Shown one piece after another: positions 35,120-46,534 of a stretch of 64,000 nucleotides of DNA (the stretch's first letter is position 1; every line of letters starts with the position of its first letter). Both the position numbers and the translations under genes were made by a program. Under the pieces are notes generated by a model, which worked only from the letters and a program-made list of their open reading frames with translations, ran no database searches and was not told where the DNA came from. The DNA comes from Jaltomata sinuosa (lineage: Eukaryota; Streptophyta; Magnoliopsida; Solanales; Solanaceae), in the NCBI GenBank assembly GCA_003996215.1, contig QJPP01003554.1, positions 1 through 64,000 on the forward strand, in the 5' to 3' direction.

Positions 35120-37179
35120 TCCTCCGGGGAGTTTACCTTTCTTTCCCTTGAGCTAATAGCATTAAGGAAAATGCTTCTTTTTTGGGGAGGGGGTGGCTTT
35201 ACTTGCTTTTTGTGGTTGCTTTTATTACTCTTGTCGGGCCTTGCTTTGTTGACAATTTTAGTTCCCTGCTAGTCTTACTTGGCCCTTGTCGGGCACATTT
35301 TGGATGACTTTGATGCTTATTGCCCTTGCCGAGCCTTTTTCTTATTTAATATTGCTTTGAGCTTAATTATGCCCTTGTCAGGCTTGATTTTTAATTGTGT
35401 TGATGGGTTGGTCTTACACGCACCCATTGTTTCACTACCCGTGCTTTGCAAATGCGCTAAAGGCCTACGCCAAGGCTTGGTTTTAATGAATCATGAGCAC
35501 GCAATCTGGATATCGCCTTGTTAATAGTAGTTTAGCAATAAACTTCGAGGGTTTTATTAATACCACGGTTCTTTCCCAAGGAACAAAAGTTTTGATTATT
35601 TTCTTTTTCTTTTCTTTTGTTTTTGTGTCGAACCGGATTGGTGTTTCCCTATGATAGATTAAGAGGCGACTTTCCTAAGGGAAAATTCTAAGTTTTAGTT
35701 TAAAGTTGAGTCCGTAGTTGCTTATCTCAAAATGGGCCCCTCAAAAAAAATTCTTGCCAAATTGTTTTTGCAAATAAAAGGAAAAATAGAAATTAATTTT
35801 TGAGGAAAAGCATTCTCTTGTCATGACTTGCACACTCTCGCTTTGGATAGATTCACTCACAAACGAGTTTGTAATGAACTCTGAGTAGCTTGTCGAAAGT
35901 CATTTGTCCCAATTGATTTCGAGACTAATGAAAAAAGTCTTGTGGCATGATGCCTTGTATGGTGAGGCTTTACCTTGATTCTCTCACATGCGTGTCATCT
36001 AGAACTTGCCCCAAATGTGATTCAAGGTAAAATTCTAGGTGTGACCGAGCTTGGAAGATGACCTTAGGTCCTTTTTGATAGCCACTTCACCTAAATGACT
36101 TCCCATGACATCAATCCTAGTGAACCCCTTTGAGCTTGTAACCATTCTTTGGCACCTTGTTAACACCTTGACCTTTTTGAATCTCTATCTTGGCACCCAA
36201 CCTCCCTAATTACTTGAAAGTGAAATTAGGCTAAAGCCTAAGTTTGGGGGGGGGGAAATTGAAAGACAATATAGGTAAACGCCTAAGTTTGGGGGTGTAT
36301 GTGATCAAATGAAGAGAAGTAAAGTAATGCACTTCAAATGCAAGGTAGCACCTTATGTATGAATTGAAAATTGCTCTAAAAGTCAATCCAATGAGCAAAA
36401 ATGAAAAGAAAAAATAGGTGCTACCAAATGAAGGCGATACAAAGAGTCGAATGATAATGATTGAAACACAGAAGTTTGGGTTGTGTGAGGGAGAAATAAG
36501 GTGAAGTTTATTGAAAATATGAGTGGTGTTTGAAATGAGAACAAAGAGCATTAGGGAGGTGTAGTCACTTGAACCAAATAAAATCCTCACCTTAGCCCTA
36601 ACCAACATCCTAACCCGCAAGTCCTTTGTGATTCTGAGCTTGGCTACCTAACAGTAGTGGCAATTTACATGAAGGGCAAGCATATGGTTCGACGTGTGTG
36701 CACTTGAATTTACTTGAGAGAGTGAGAGTCTTCTTGGTTCTCTTATAATCCCATTGCTTGTGAATTGAATGATTGTGAGTGGGATTCTCTCTTGTGGTGA
36801 GTGGCATCATGCACTCGAATTGAATCATGACGTCTCTATGTCAATTAAGAGGAATGAATGAGATAAGTTGTGTGGTGAATATCGAGAAAAACCTTGACGG
36901 TCCATGCCAATGACTTTAGAAGCTTAAATGTCTTATTTTGAATGACAAAATTTCCTTGATTTTGAATGAGAAATGAAGTTCTTTTGGAAAAGGTTTTGAA
37001 ATAGCCAAATGCCTTGAGTTTGTGATGGTTCAAATTGAGATGAGCATCATAGTTGAGTCTTTTGTTTATTATTTTTCTTAAATTTTTAGTATAGATCAGT
37101 CTTTTGGGCTTTGATTGGGTCTAGAGAATAATTCATTCCTTGCCTTGTGAGTATCTTGCTTGAGGACAAGCAATAGTTC
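35120..37179 (+). other. E7 3' untranslated region
   Basis: About 2 kb without a credible gene. 35230-35390 has a short repeated word, GCCCTTGTCGGGC and variants, about four times. At 36235-36254 AAGCCTAAGTTT is followed by ten G residues, and CCTAAGTTTGGGGGTG recurs at 36281-36296. Both look like the Athila polypurine tract used before the 3' LTR. Antisense open readings here look random. Confidence 0.65.
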
Positions 37180-37192
37180 AAGTTTGGGTGTT
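37180..37192 (+). promoter_or_regulatory. Polypurine tract of E7
   Basis: AAGTTTGGGTGTT, directly before the 3' LTR start TGATAAG and preceded by GAGGACAAGCAATAG, the usual Athila arrangement. It primes plus-strand synthesis. Confidence 0.75.
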
Positions 37193-38645
37193 TGATAAGC
37201 CATTAATCTACCAACTTATTGAGCCTTTATCCATGAATTATTGCTATATTTTGAATTGATTTAGAGGTTCTTATGAAATTTATTGATGTCTATGCAGGTA
37301 CTTGTGATCAATGATATAAAATAAGGAAATAGACCCAAAAAGAGCTTAAAAGGAGTGAAGTATGAAATGATTGAAAAAAGGCGAAGAATCTACCCTGAGA
37401 TGCGGTGCTTGTGTAACACGCACAAGCCATAGTACATTCTGCACCTCCCACCGCAAGAAGCTTAGGATTGCCTAAAGGATCTTCCATGGGGTGCGGTCAT
37501 TGTGTGATGCGCACAACCCATGGTGTGAATCGCACCAACTTCGCATGACGCCTCCCAAGTTGGCTGAGTCACTGGTTCAAATGAAAAAGGTGTGCGATGC
37601 GCAAATCACGATATGTAAACCGCACGTTGCACCGTACATCAATTGAAGGGCAATTTTATCCAGAAAATTAGTGACGTTTTGGGAAAGTATAAAAGGCCAA
37701 TTTAGGCACAATTGTAAATAAAATTCTTCAGTCCTTAATATTCTGAAGAGTTTTTACCTTTGAGAACAAGTTTTCCTCTCCAAGGAGAAGAGGGTTTCAA
37801 TCTATTCTCTCTTCTAAACTTGGTTAACCATTTGTGTACTCAAATTGAGCTTAGAACTTGAGAATAAGATTGAATGAAGAGGACTGTGACTTACCCATTT
37901 GGTATATCTCTCTCCTTTATTATGAGTGGCTAATTTCATTTGTGTAGGGATGTGTTGATAATGGGTGCTTGACAAATGGGTGTTGGTGTTGCTAATTTTT
38001 GCTTATAATTGCTTATTTGATATGGGTCTAGTAGTTTCACCAAGTTTTAATCATAAAATTTGTGGTTGCAAACATTAATATTCATTACTTGACTATGTTA
38101 TTGTTTGAAAGAAAATTTCATAGTTTTGGATGTGATATTACTAGTGGGAATTTGGGACTCCATTCATATTTGAGGCTAAAAATAGACATATCGACAGAAT
38201 CACCCACTTAAGGGTCTAAGCTAGAGATAGTGTGACCTCCCTAATCTAGATATTGGTTGCTCGTTGATTTAACTGATAATGCTCTAACCAATGCTACTTG
38301 TGTCAATAAGCAAGAAAAAGTGTGAATTTAGAATCACCCTATCCCAAATTAAAGCCCCATTGGATACACATCCCTAGTCTCCTACTCAATTTGGTACATC
38401 TATTTTATTTACTTGCTTTAATTCAAATTGTGATTGTTGTGACAGAATCCTAATTCCCCCAACCTTTTAGTTTCGTGTTTTTAAACAATTGCTCTCCTAG
38501 TAAAGTCATCTCACTACAATCTTCATATTGCTATCGCCAAGTCTCTGTGGGTATGACCCCGACACCTGTTGGGTACTTATAAATATGTTTTTCTTGACGA
38601 TCGTCGTGCCTCCATACTTGGGGAGTATGATTTGAGCATTTACCA
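37193..38645 (+). repeat. 3' LTR of E7
   Basis: Begins TGATAAGCC and ends ATTTACCA. It pairs with 28845-30354, with a small deletion near 38290. The TATA box is at 37688-37696 and dyads at 37400-37610. Confidence 0.92.
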
Positions 38646-38650
38646 GCAAG
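38646..38650. repeat. Target-site duplication GCAAG of E7, right copy
   Basis: Exact copy of 28840-28844. The E6 gag reading resumes directly after it. Confidence 0.9.
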
Positions 38651-39346
38651 CCAGGCCATAGGATGAGGGCTTATCCAGTAGCTTCTCAAAAGGGAAAGGA
38701 TGTTCGCCCACAGAATCAGGCCAGTTCTACAGTAGCTTCAGCGGGTCACCCCACTCAGCAGAGTGCCTCATCTTGTACAGGTGGTGGTCAACTTCAAAAC
38801 AGGTTGTATGCCCTTCAGACTTGACATGACCAGGAGGATTCTCCCGATGTGGTCACGTGTACGTTACAAGTCTTCCATTTAGATGTTTATGCATTGTTAG
38901 ACCCAGGGGCTAAAATTTCTTTTGTAACTCCTTATATAGTAGTGAATTTTAGTGTCAGTCCAGAAATCCAAGCAGAACCCTTCTCAGTCTCTACTCCAGT
39001 TGGTGATCAAGTTATAGCTAGATGGGTATACAGAAATTGCCCTATCACGGTCTCCCAGAAGGTCACCTCAGCCGATCTTGTAAAGTTAGAAATGACTGAC
39101 TTTGATATTATTCTAGGCATGGATTGGTTACATTCCTGTTATGCCTCAGTTGACTACAGAACTAGGATTGTACGATTTCAATTTCTGAATGACCCAGTCT
39201 TAGAATGGAAGGGTAGTACCTCTGTGCCAGTAGGTCGATTCATCTCTTACTTTAAGGCTAGAAAAATGATTTCCAAAGGGTATATCTATCATCTTGTTCG
39301 AGTTAAGGATTCAATCTCCGAGACCCCAACTCTTGAGTCATTTTAG
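38651..39346 (+). pseudogene. gag C-terminus and aspartic protease (E6)
   Basis: Continues E6 gag from the second half of the zinc knuckle, through a Gln/Ser-rich tail, to the protease. The active site reads LLDPGAKISFVTP (38896-38934), and FDIILGMDWLHSCYAS lies near 39100-39150. The open part ends with VGRFISYFKARKMISKGYIYHL and a TAG at 39344. DPGA replaces the usual DSG/DTG, as in many plant gypsy elements of this type. Confidence 0.88.
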
Positions 39347-40109
39347 GTGGTGAATGAATTCCCAGAAGTGTTTCCAGAAGATCTTTTCGGAGTTCCTCCC
39401 GAATGGGAAATCGACTTCGGAAAAGATCTCCTTCCAGATACCCAGCCTATTTTGATTCCTCCTTACAGAATGGCTCCAGCTGAGCTTAAGGAATTGAAGT
39501 AACACTTGAAAGACATTTTAGATAAGGGCTTCATCAGACCCAGTATCTCTCCATGGGGTGTCAGTTCTCTTCATTCGTAAGAAAGACGGTTCTCTCAGGA
39601 TGTGTATTGACTACCATCAGTTGAACAAAGTCACAATCAAGAATAAATATCCCATTCCCAAGATTGATAACATATTTGACCAGCTTCAGGGTGCTAGTTG
39701 CTTCTCTAAGATAGACCTCAGATCCGGCTATCATCAACTCAGAGTCAGAGATTGTGACATTCCAAAAATAACCTTAAGAACTCGATATGGTCACTATGAA
39801 TTTGTAGTTATGTCTTTTGGACTGACGAATTCTCTTGCAGCTTTTATAGATTTGATGAATAGAGTGTTCAAGCAGTATATAGACTTGTTCGTCATTATCT
39901 TCATCGATGATATACTCGTATATTCTCACAACAAGGAAGAACATGCAGACCAGTTGAGAGTGGTGTTGCAGACTCTCAAGGATCGCCAGTTATTTTCCAA
40001 GTTCAGTAAGTATGAATTCTGGTTGCAGTCAGTTGCTTTCCTTGGTCATGTGGTTTATAGTGAGGGAATTCAAGTTGATTCTCAAAAGATTGAGGCAGTA
40101 AAGAACTGA
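39347..40109 (+). pseudogene. Reverse transcriptase (E6)
   Basis: The linker NEFPEVFPEDLFGVPP is followed by PPYRMAPAELKEL, then a TAA and a small deletion near 39556. The open stretch 39558-40109 has KKDGSLRMCIDYHQLNKV, FSKIDLRSGYHQLRV, YEFVVMSFGLTN and the palm motif FIDDILVYS (about 39902-39928). The catalytic Asp pair is intact. A stop at 40107 replaces the Trp codon of the family motif (TGA for TGG). Confidence 0.9.
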
Positions 40110-40720
40110 CCCAGACCCACCTCTCTGACATACATCAAAAGTTGCTTGGGTTTGGTCGGTTATTACCGAAGGTTTGTTGAGGGATTTTCCTCTATAGCTG
40201 CCCATTAACATAGTTGACTTAGAAAAATGTCAAGTTTCAGTGGTCAGACGAGTGTGATAAAATCTTCCTAGAATTGAAGACCAGGTTGACTACAACTCCC
40301 GTTTTGACTCTACCAGAGGGTTCAGATGGCTACGTCATTTATTTTGATACATCTAGGGTTGGCCAGAGATGTGTTTTGATGCAATAGGGCAAGGTCATAG
40401 CTTATTCTTCTAGACAACTTAAGATTCATGGGAAGAATTACCCAACTCATGACCTTGAGCTCGCAGTAGTTGTGTTCGCCCTAAAGAGTTGGAGACACTA
40501 CATGTATGGTGTTCACGTAGATGTGTTCACAGACCATAAAAGCCTCCAGTATGTGTTCATCCAGAAAGAGTCGAATCTTCATCAAAGAAGGTGGCTCGAA
40601 TTCCTCAAAGACTATGATATGAATGTGCTCTACCATCCGAGTAAGGACAACATAGAGGCTGATGCCCTCAGCATACTGTCCATGGGTAGTGTGTCACATG
40701 TTGAAGAAGAAAGGAAATAA
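40110..40720 (+). pseudogene. RNase H (E6)
   Basis: The connection (LGLVGYYRRFVEGFSS) is followed by RNase H sequence with stops. The last part is open at 40472-40720 (FALKSWRHYMYGVHVDVFTD, HKSLQYVF, RRWLEFLKDYDMNVLYH, DALS). The first catalytic block near 40330 reads VIYFDTSRVG, with Thr after the Asp. Confidence 0.85.
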
Positions 40721-42261
40721 TTATCCAGGGATGTTCATAGGCTTGCTCACTTAGGAGTTTTCCTCATGGACACGACATATGGTGGTGTGATAGTCCAGAA
40801 TGGGTCATAATCTTCATTGGTAGCAGAGGTTAAGGAAAAACAAGACAATGATCCCATATTGCTTAAGTGGAAAGGTGCAGTTCATCAACAGAGAGTAGAG
40901 GTTTTCTCCCAAGGGGCATATAAAGTGCTTCATGACCAGGGCCGGTTAGGTGTACCTAATGTGGGTGAGTTGAGGCAGCAGATCCTTACAGAAGCCCATA
41001 ATTCTAGATATTCTATTCATCCCGGTGCCACCAATATGTAGCGTGATCTACGGGAAGTCTATTGGTGGAACGACATGAATAGAGATATTGTAGATTTTAT
41101 GGCTAAGTGTCCCAACTATCATCAAGTGAAGTAGAGTATCAGAAACCATGAGGTGTGACTCAGGATATTAGCATTCCTACTTTGATGTGGGAAGTGATCA
41201 ACATGGATTTTGTTACGGGTTTACCTCGTACTCACAGACAACACGACTCTATTTGGGTGATAGTGGAAAGAGTTACTAAGTTAGCTCACTTCTTGGCTGT
41301 TAGGACTACATATTCTGTGGAGGATTATGCCAGGCTCTACATCAGCGAGATAGTCAGGTTGCATGGGGTTCCCTAGTCTATCATCTCAGATAGGGGTCCT
41401 CAGTTTACATCTCATTTCTTGAGATCATTTCAGAAAGGTCTTGGTACTCGGGTAAATCTCAACACAACATTTCATCCCTAAATAGATGGTCAGGCAAAGC
41501 GTACCAATCAGACCCTAGAGGACATATTGAGGGATTGTGTGATCAATTTCAAGGGTAGTTGGGATGATCACCTACCTCTCATTGAGTTCGCCTACAATAA
41601 CAATTTCTACTCCAGTATTCAGATGTCCCCATATGAGGCACTTTATGGGCGTAGATGCATGTCACTGGTTGGTTGGTTCGAAATAGGTGAAGCAACCTTG
41701 ATTGGACCAAATTCGGTTCATGAGGCCATGGATAAAGTTCAGCTTATTAGAGGAAGGCTAAAGACAGCTCAGAGTCGTCAGAAGTCCAATGCGGATGTGA
41801 GGAGAAGGGACTTAGAATTTGAGATCAATGATTGGGTCTTCCTGAAAGTGTCACCCATGAAGGGTGTGATAAGATTTGGCAAGAAAGGGAAGCTCAGTCC
41901 CAGATATACAGGTCCTTACAGAATCTTTAAAAGGATTGGTAATGTGACTTATGAGTTAGAGTTGCCATCAGAATTAGCAGCGGTTCATCCAGTTTTCCAT
42001 ATTTCATTATTGAAGAAGTGTGTTGGTGATCCGACCTCCATTGTTCCCTTAGAATGTGTGGTTGTGAAGGATAACCTCACCTATGAGGAGGTTCCAGTTG
42101 AAATTCTTGACTGTGAGGTTAGTAGGTTGAGAAATAAGGAAGTCATTTCGGTGAAAGTTTTATGGAGGAATCAGTCAGTCGAGGGAGCTACTTGGGAAGT
42201 AGAAGCAGCCATGATGGCCAAGTATCCTCACCTTTTTCCTTCCGACCCAGTTTCAGCTTGA
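40721..42261 (+). pseudogene. Integrase with chromodomain; catalytic Glu replaced by Lys (E6)
   Basis: The zinc-binding part is at 41015-41125 (SIHPGATNM, VYWWNDMNRDI, CPNYHQ). The core has MDFVTGLPRTHRQHD and SDRGPQF, then DGQAKRTN near 41485, where the third catalytic residue is Lys instead of Glu. The stretch 41527-42261 is open for 244 codons and holds the C-terminal domain (FGKKGKLSPRYTGPYRI, HPVFHISLLKKCVGDP) and the chromodomain (EVPVEILDCEVSRLRNKEV, EGATWEVEA). Stops at 41041, 41134 and 41376 and the E-to-K change show loss of function. Confidence 0.9.
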
Positions 42262-42471
42262 GGTAATAGTTCCTCTCCAGTCCCTCAGTTTCTTCATATG
42301 CATGTCAGTCTCAGTATCATGGTTTCCTAGCTATTCCAATATTTTCAGCATGCTTTCAGGTACTTAGAACTAGACTCAGTCAGATATCCGCTTCTAGTAT
42401 TCAGTGGTAGGGAATGCAACTCTTTCCCTCCAAACTCAGCTTAGTTAGTCTTCATTCGAGGATGAATGATC

Positions 42472-42486
42472 CCAAGGGGGAGATAT
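42472..42486 (+). promoter_or_regulatory. Polypurine tract of E6
   Basis: CCAAGGGGGAGATAT lies immediately before the 3' LTR start TGTAACACC. The same tract in weaker form precedes the E1 and E3 LTRs. Confidence 0.8.
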
Positions 42487-44495
42487 TGTAACACCCCATA
42501 ACTCAGACCAGCATGTAAACCCAAAACTCAGAAAGAACTCAAAAAATTTCCAGCTCCAGTCAAGCCCCATGGGCTGACCCACAGGCGTCGTGGAAATGAT
42601 GGCCAATCGGGGTCCACATATGAAGATCCCAGAGGCTCAGTCAAGCCTGCCTCTGCCAGAAGGGGGTCCCCATGGGAGTCGGGGGTCCGATGGACCATCG
42701 GGCAGCCCATGGGAAACCTCCTGTGCCCCATCCCAAGCCTCCTTAGCTCCGACGGGTTATCACCATGGCCACCGTGGATGCGACGGGTCGTGGGAGCCAT
42801 CGTGGGAACCAACCGGGGGACCAGCCCTAGCCTTCCCTCCTCTAACACTCGGGCCGATGGGCCATCACAAGTCCGACGCCCGTCAGGTAGCCCATTCGGT
42901 GGAAATTATTTGCAATTTCTGTTTTTAAGTTGGGGGTATTTTGGTCTTTTCCCAATTCTTTTAACTTTGATACTAAGTCGTTTTGGGAGTAATTAAAGGG
43001 TTTTCACTCTTTTTCCCACATTACTCCTAATCAAAATCTACACTTATCAATTTTAAGCAAGAAAAGAAGTGTTTCCTCTCAAGAACAAGCAAAAGGGTTT
43101 TATTCAAGCTCAGCCCCTAATCCAAAGGTTCAACCGTAGAATCTTCTTTTAGGTATGTGAGATTTCATCAATGGGTTCCTTTCACCCATTGAGTCCCTTG
43201 ATTCAGTCAGTTCTTCAGTTTTTCGATGAATTATATAGACCTAGGGTTCCTAATTCTTAGGGATTCATTGTAATTCAGATGTTACTACTTATAGTGATTT
43301 ATACTTCATGTTTCTTGGAGAATTAGCATAGTCCCATGTACAGAACTCAGTAACCCTAGATTGTCTTGATTTTAGTATTCATAAATTATGCTTGCAAGGA
43401 AGATAATTCAGATAATTATGCTTCAGAATTAGAATTCCATCAGTTTCAATAGTATATGTGCATTCTCAGAGAATGGTAACTATTTGAGCTATCCAATGTT
43501 TTAGCTTGCATTTCATTGCTTATATTTCCGTTGGGAGTAGACTTAGTACCGAGTTGATGATGGGATGAAGGCTTAGGTGTCAGACTAGGCTAAGACCTTA
43601 AGTAGAAGTCTCCAAGTCCCAGAACTACGACACCATCATAGGTATAAAGAGGGGTCAACTGTCAGATTAGGGTGCACACCTCTGTTCCTTGTGGGCATCA
43701 ATTTAGTGGATGCACGTCAGACTTGTTCGTACCTTTGGAAAGGTATGAACACCCTTCCACCCAGGGTTACAGGATGGCCCCATAGTTAGCTCAGCTTGGG
43801 GTATCTCAGTGATAGTATCTCCCACAGTCAGACTCAGCAGTGCATTGACCATGTATTCGGTATTTCAATTCAGCTTACCATATTATGATATTCATGTTCA
43901 GTTACTTGGTTATTGCATTTCAGATACCTTCCAGCTCATGTTTTCATGCTATGTACTTCCATGTCATTATTCATGTTTACATCTTTAGTTAGTATCCCAC
44001 ATGCTCAGTACATTCAAAGTACTGACGCATACTTTTGTGCTATATTGATTTATGATGTAGGTTCAGGCGCTCAGCATCCAGACCGCGCTTAGCTCAATTT
44101 CCAGTCCTCGCTCAGTAGCCTCATTGGTGAGTCCTCATATTTCGAGGATGACAGACATGCTTTTATCTTTCAGTCTTTACTTTTCAGTTTCAGGTTATTA
44201 GAGTTAGTTGGGGGCATGTACCAGCAACTCACATCAGTTAGAGGCTTTCATATGTAGATTAGATTCAGCTATTGAGTTGTTAGTGTTGTTTTCAGTCATC
44301 ACTATACTCTCTATATATATTTTTTCAGACATATTTTGGATTTTCTCCCACTTCAAATATTAAACTGTTTTCAGCTTCTGCCCAGTATATGTTTTTAACT
44401 AAAATAGTCCAGATAAGCCAGACCATGGGTTAGCTTGGGGTCACTTGTGACACTAAGCACCGTGTTACGTCTAGGGGCAGCCTCGGGGCATGAAA
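42487..44495 (+). repeat. 3' LTR of E6
   Basis: Starts TGTAACACCCCATAAC and ends GGGCATGAAA. Same layout as 25668-27622: CG-rich dyads to about 42900, AGGTATGTGAGATTTCATC at 43151, conserved end with CCGTGTTACGTCTAGGGG. Confidence 0.92.
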
Positions 44496-44500
44496 AGTTT
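44496..44500. repeat. Target-site duplication AGTTT of E6, right copy
   Basis: Exact copy of 25663-25667. E4 internal DNA resumes after it. Confidence 0.88.
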
Positions 44501-44892
44501 CAATCACAGTTCAAGTCACATACACTACTCTTTATTTGCCCCATGAATGACTATTAGTTGATCATCCATGCCTTACCACAGCCTCTAAGGCCAGATACCA
44601 ATTGGAACCTTTTTGGTTCTAATTTCTCTTACTTGTTTCATAACAGTCGAAGTCAAATGAAATCATTTTCCTTGTCGAGATACCAATTGGAATCGAGAGA
44701 TACCAATTGGACTCAACTTATACAAAGAAGTAAACAAACCGTATGAAAAGGAATGAAAGAAGAGAGATATTTCCTAGAATGCTTCATAACTTCCCAAAGA
44801 TTAGATGTGGACGTCAACACACCAATCCGCATGACTCTATTCGACATTTGCTCTTGTACTGGGAGATCGATATCCTATGCTCTGATACCATC
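44501..44892 (-). promoter_or_regulatory. E4 leader and primer-binding site
   Basis: On the minus strand TGGTATCAGAGC (44879-44890) sits two bases inside the 5' LTR. The leader after it resembles the E2 leader (12680-12850): both have GATACCAATTGGAATCGA-like words and AAGAAGAGAGATA-like sequence. AGATACCAATTGGA occurs three times in E4 at 44590-44715. No gag start follows. Confidence 0.8.
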
Positions 44893-45525
44893 TGTCACGA
44901 CCCAACTATCGATCCATGCAAGTGCCTACTCTAACCACCTAGATAAACAAACCCTTACCACCTGATCCAACAGGTACTTGCGGAAAACAAATATAATAAT
45001 GAATAACCTCATTTTAATACGTGAAACCATATACAACCTTGTTTCAGGAAACATTTTTTACAAAGAAATGCAGTAAATCCTTTTTAAAAATTGGGAAAAC
45101 AGTTTACAACTTGAAAACAAACCCTCCCTAGAATCTATTCTAAACCAGTACAAGAGCTACTACAGGAGTAATACAAGGAAATGTAAAATGACACAACTTC
45201 AACCATAGGAACAAGAGTAGAAGTCGTTGAAGATCACCGTCATTTTATACCTATGAAACATCACCAATCTTGCAACCAGACTATACCCAAAAAGGTATAA
45301 CAAGAGTAGAATCAGTACAAACACACGTACTGGTAGGCATTATCGGTCGACCCGAATCCACTCATACCATCATATAAAAAATCAAGGGAAAGTATGTAAT
45401 TAACTACAATAGTCCTGTCCTCCAACATCCACCTTATCAAAACGCAATATCAACCCAAGCCTTCATATCCCTTCTGCTGCCAACTCCACCACCATGAGAA
45501 ACTATGCTCTAACCCCTAGGACATT

Positions 45526-45727
45526 CCCAAGTCACCTTAACCCTTAGACTTCCCAAGTCACCTTGACACCTAGACTTCCCAAGTCACCTTAATCCTTAGA
45601 CTTCCCAAGTCACCTTGACACCTAGACTTCCCAAGTCACCTTGACACCTAGTCATTCCAAGTCACACTTGTCACCTAGACTTCCCAAGTCACACTTGACA
45701 CCTAGACTTCCCAAGTCACACTTGTCA
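45526..45727. repeat. 26-bp tandem array in E4 5' LTR
   Basis: About eight copies of the unit seen at 21191-21422. The alternation of CTTAACCCTT and CTTGACACCT variants is similar but not identical in the two LTRs. Confidence 0.9.
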
Positions 45728-46534
45728 TTACCCGAATCTATGCCTATATTTGGACTACCATCCCCTTACCCCAATCAACCACTATGACTCAACAACCCGG
45801 AGTAAGCCCCACTACTTAGTGACGTAGACCACACCCGTCGTACTGCCACCTACTAGAACAAAACTGCCCCAATGACCCCAGGGCCATACTCGACAAGTAA
45901 CAACAGCCAACGCTATAACCAGACCATAAATCTCTTCCTTAGCTTATCAACCACATACAACAAGTCTAACCGACATTGACAATTCTCAATGACAACAAAC
46001 ATGTATCCTCTTTACAGAACCCGGACCAAACAAGGATCCCTAGGACATCAACTATGCCAATAACATATGACCCCGGTTCACAGAAGAACCACCTTGTCAC
46101 TTAAGCACGCTAACCCGGCCCTTGAATAACTAATTATACGCGATAAACTAATAATTCCCGGCCCTCTCAGTAACACAAGATGTGAAAAACAATAAGTAAC
46201 AACTACACCCATAACAATACAATTCCAGACTCTCAGTCTTCCTTCTAAACTTATCAACCACAAGGAACATGTTCAACAATCATTTAACACCAAAGATTTA
46301 CCCTTTTACATTGTTGGACCAACTACGAGTCCCTAGACCAACACCTAGTGTTATTATACAATACCTAATCCACCCCGGGACCAATGTCCATAGTTAAATG
46401 TAATAACCTGGCCTCTCAAGACCATCATACAATAATCACATGTCAAGATTATAATCAAATACCAAATAAACACTCCACCCGGTCCACTCATGGGACCATC
46501 ATCAGAATACATTCAATATATATGCAAAAAATCT

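Larger units (their letters stand above)
28845..38645 (+). mobile_element. E7: Athila-like element with gag but no pol (TR-GAG type)
   Basis: LTRs of about 1.5 kb (28845-30354 and 37193-38645) and a GCAAG duplication. The primer site resembles tRNA-Asp, and the end signature (GAGGACAAGCAATAG, then AAGTTTGGGTG) is typical of Athila-type elements. The 6.8-kb interior holds a gag-like ORF (30480-31814) and a second ORF resembling the 'putative plant transposon protein' family (33636-35119). I see no protease, RT, RNase H or integrase. It would need enzymes from another element. LTR samples differ by about 5-12%. Confidence 0.9.
25668..44495 (+). mobile_element. E6: Tekay/Del-type Ty3-gypsy element, plus strand, interrupted by E7
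   Basis: LTRs at 25668-27622 and 42487-44495, primer site TGGTATCAGAGC at 27627, purine tract before the 3' LTR, and an AGTTT duplication. Without E7 it is about 9.0 kb. The order is gag, protease, RT, RNase H, integrase and chromodomain. E7 cuts gag in its second zinc knuckle. Every domain is mutated. LTR samples differ by about 10-13%, more in the CG-rich first 400 bp. Confidence 0.93.

Noticed and set aside
36231..36620. 129-codon minus-strand ORF rich in Phe, Ser and Leu
   Set aside because: Lies antisense to the E7 3' untranslated region. Its composition reflects a purine-rich plus strand, and no homology is recognised.
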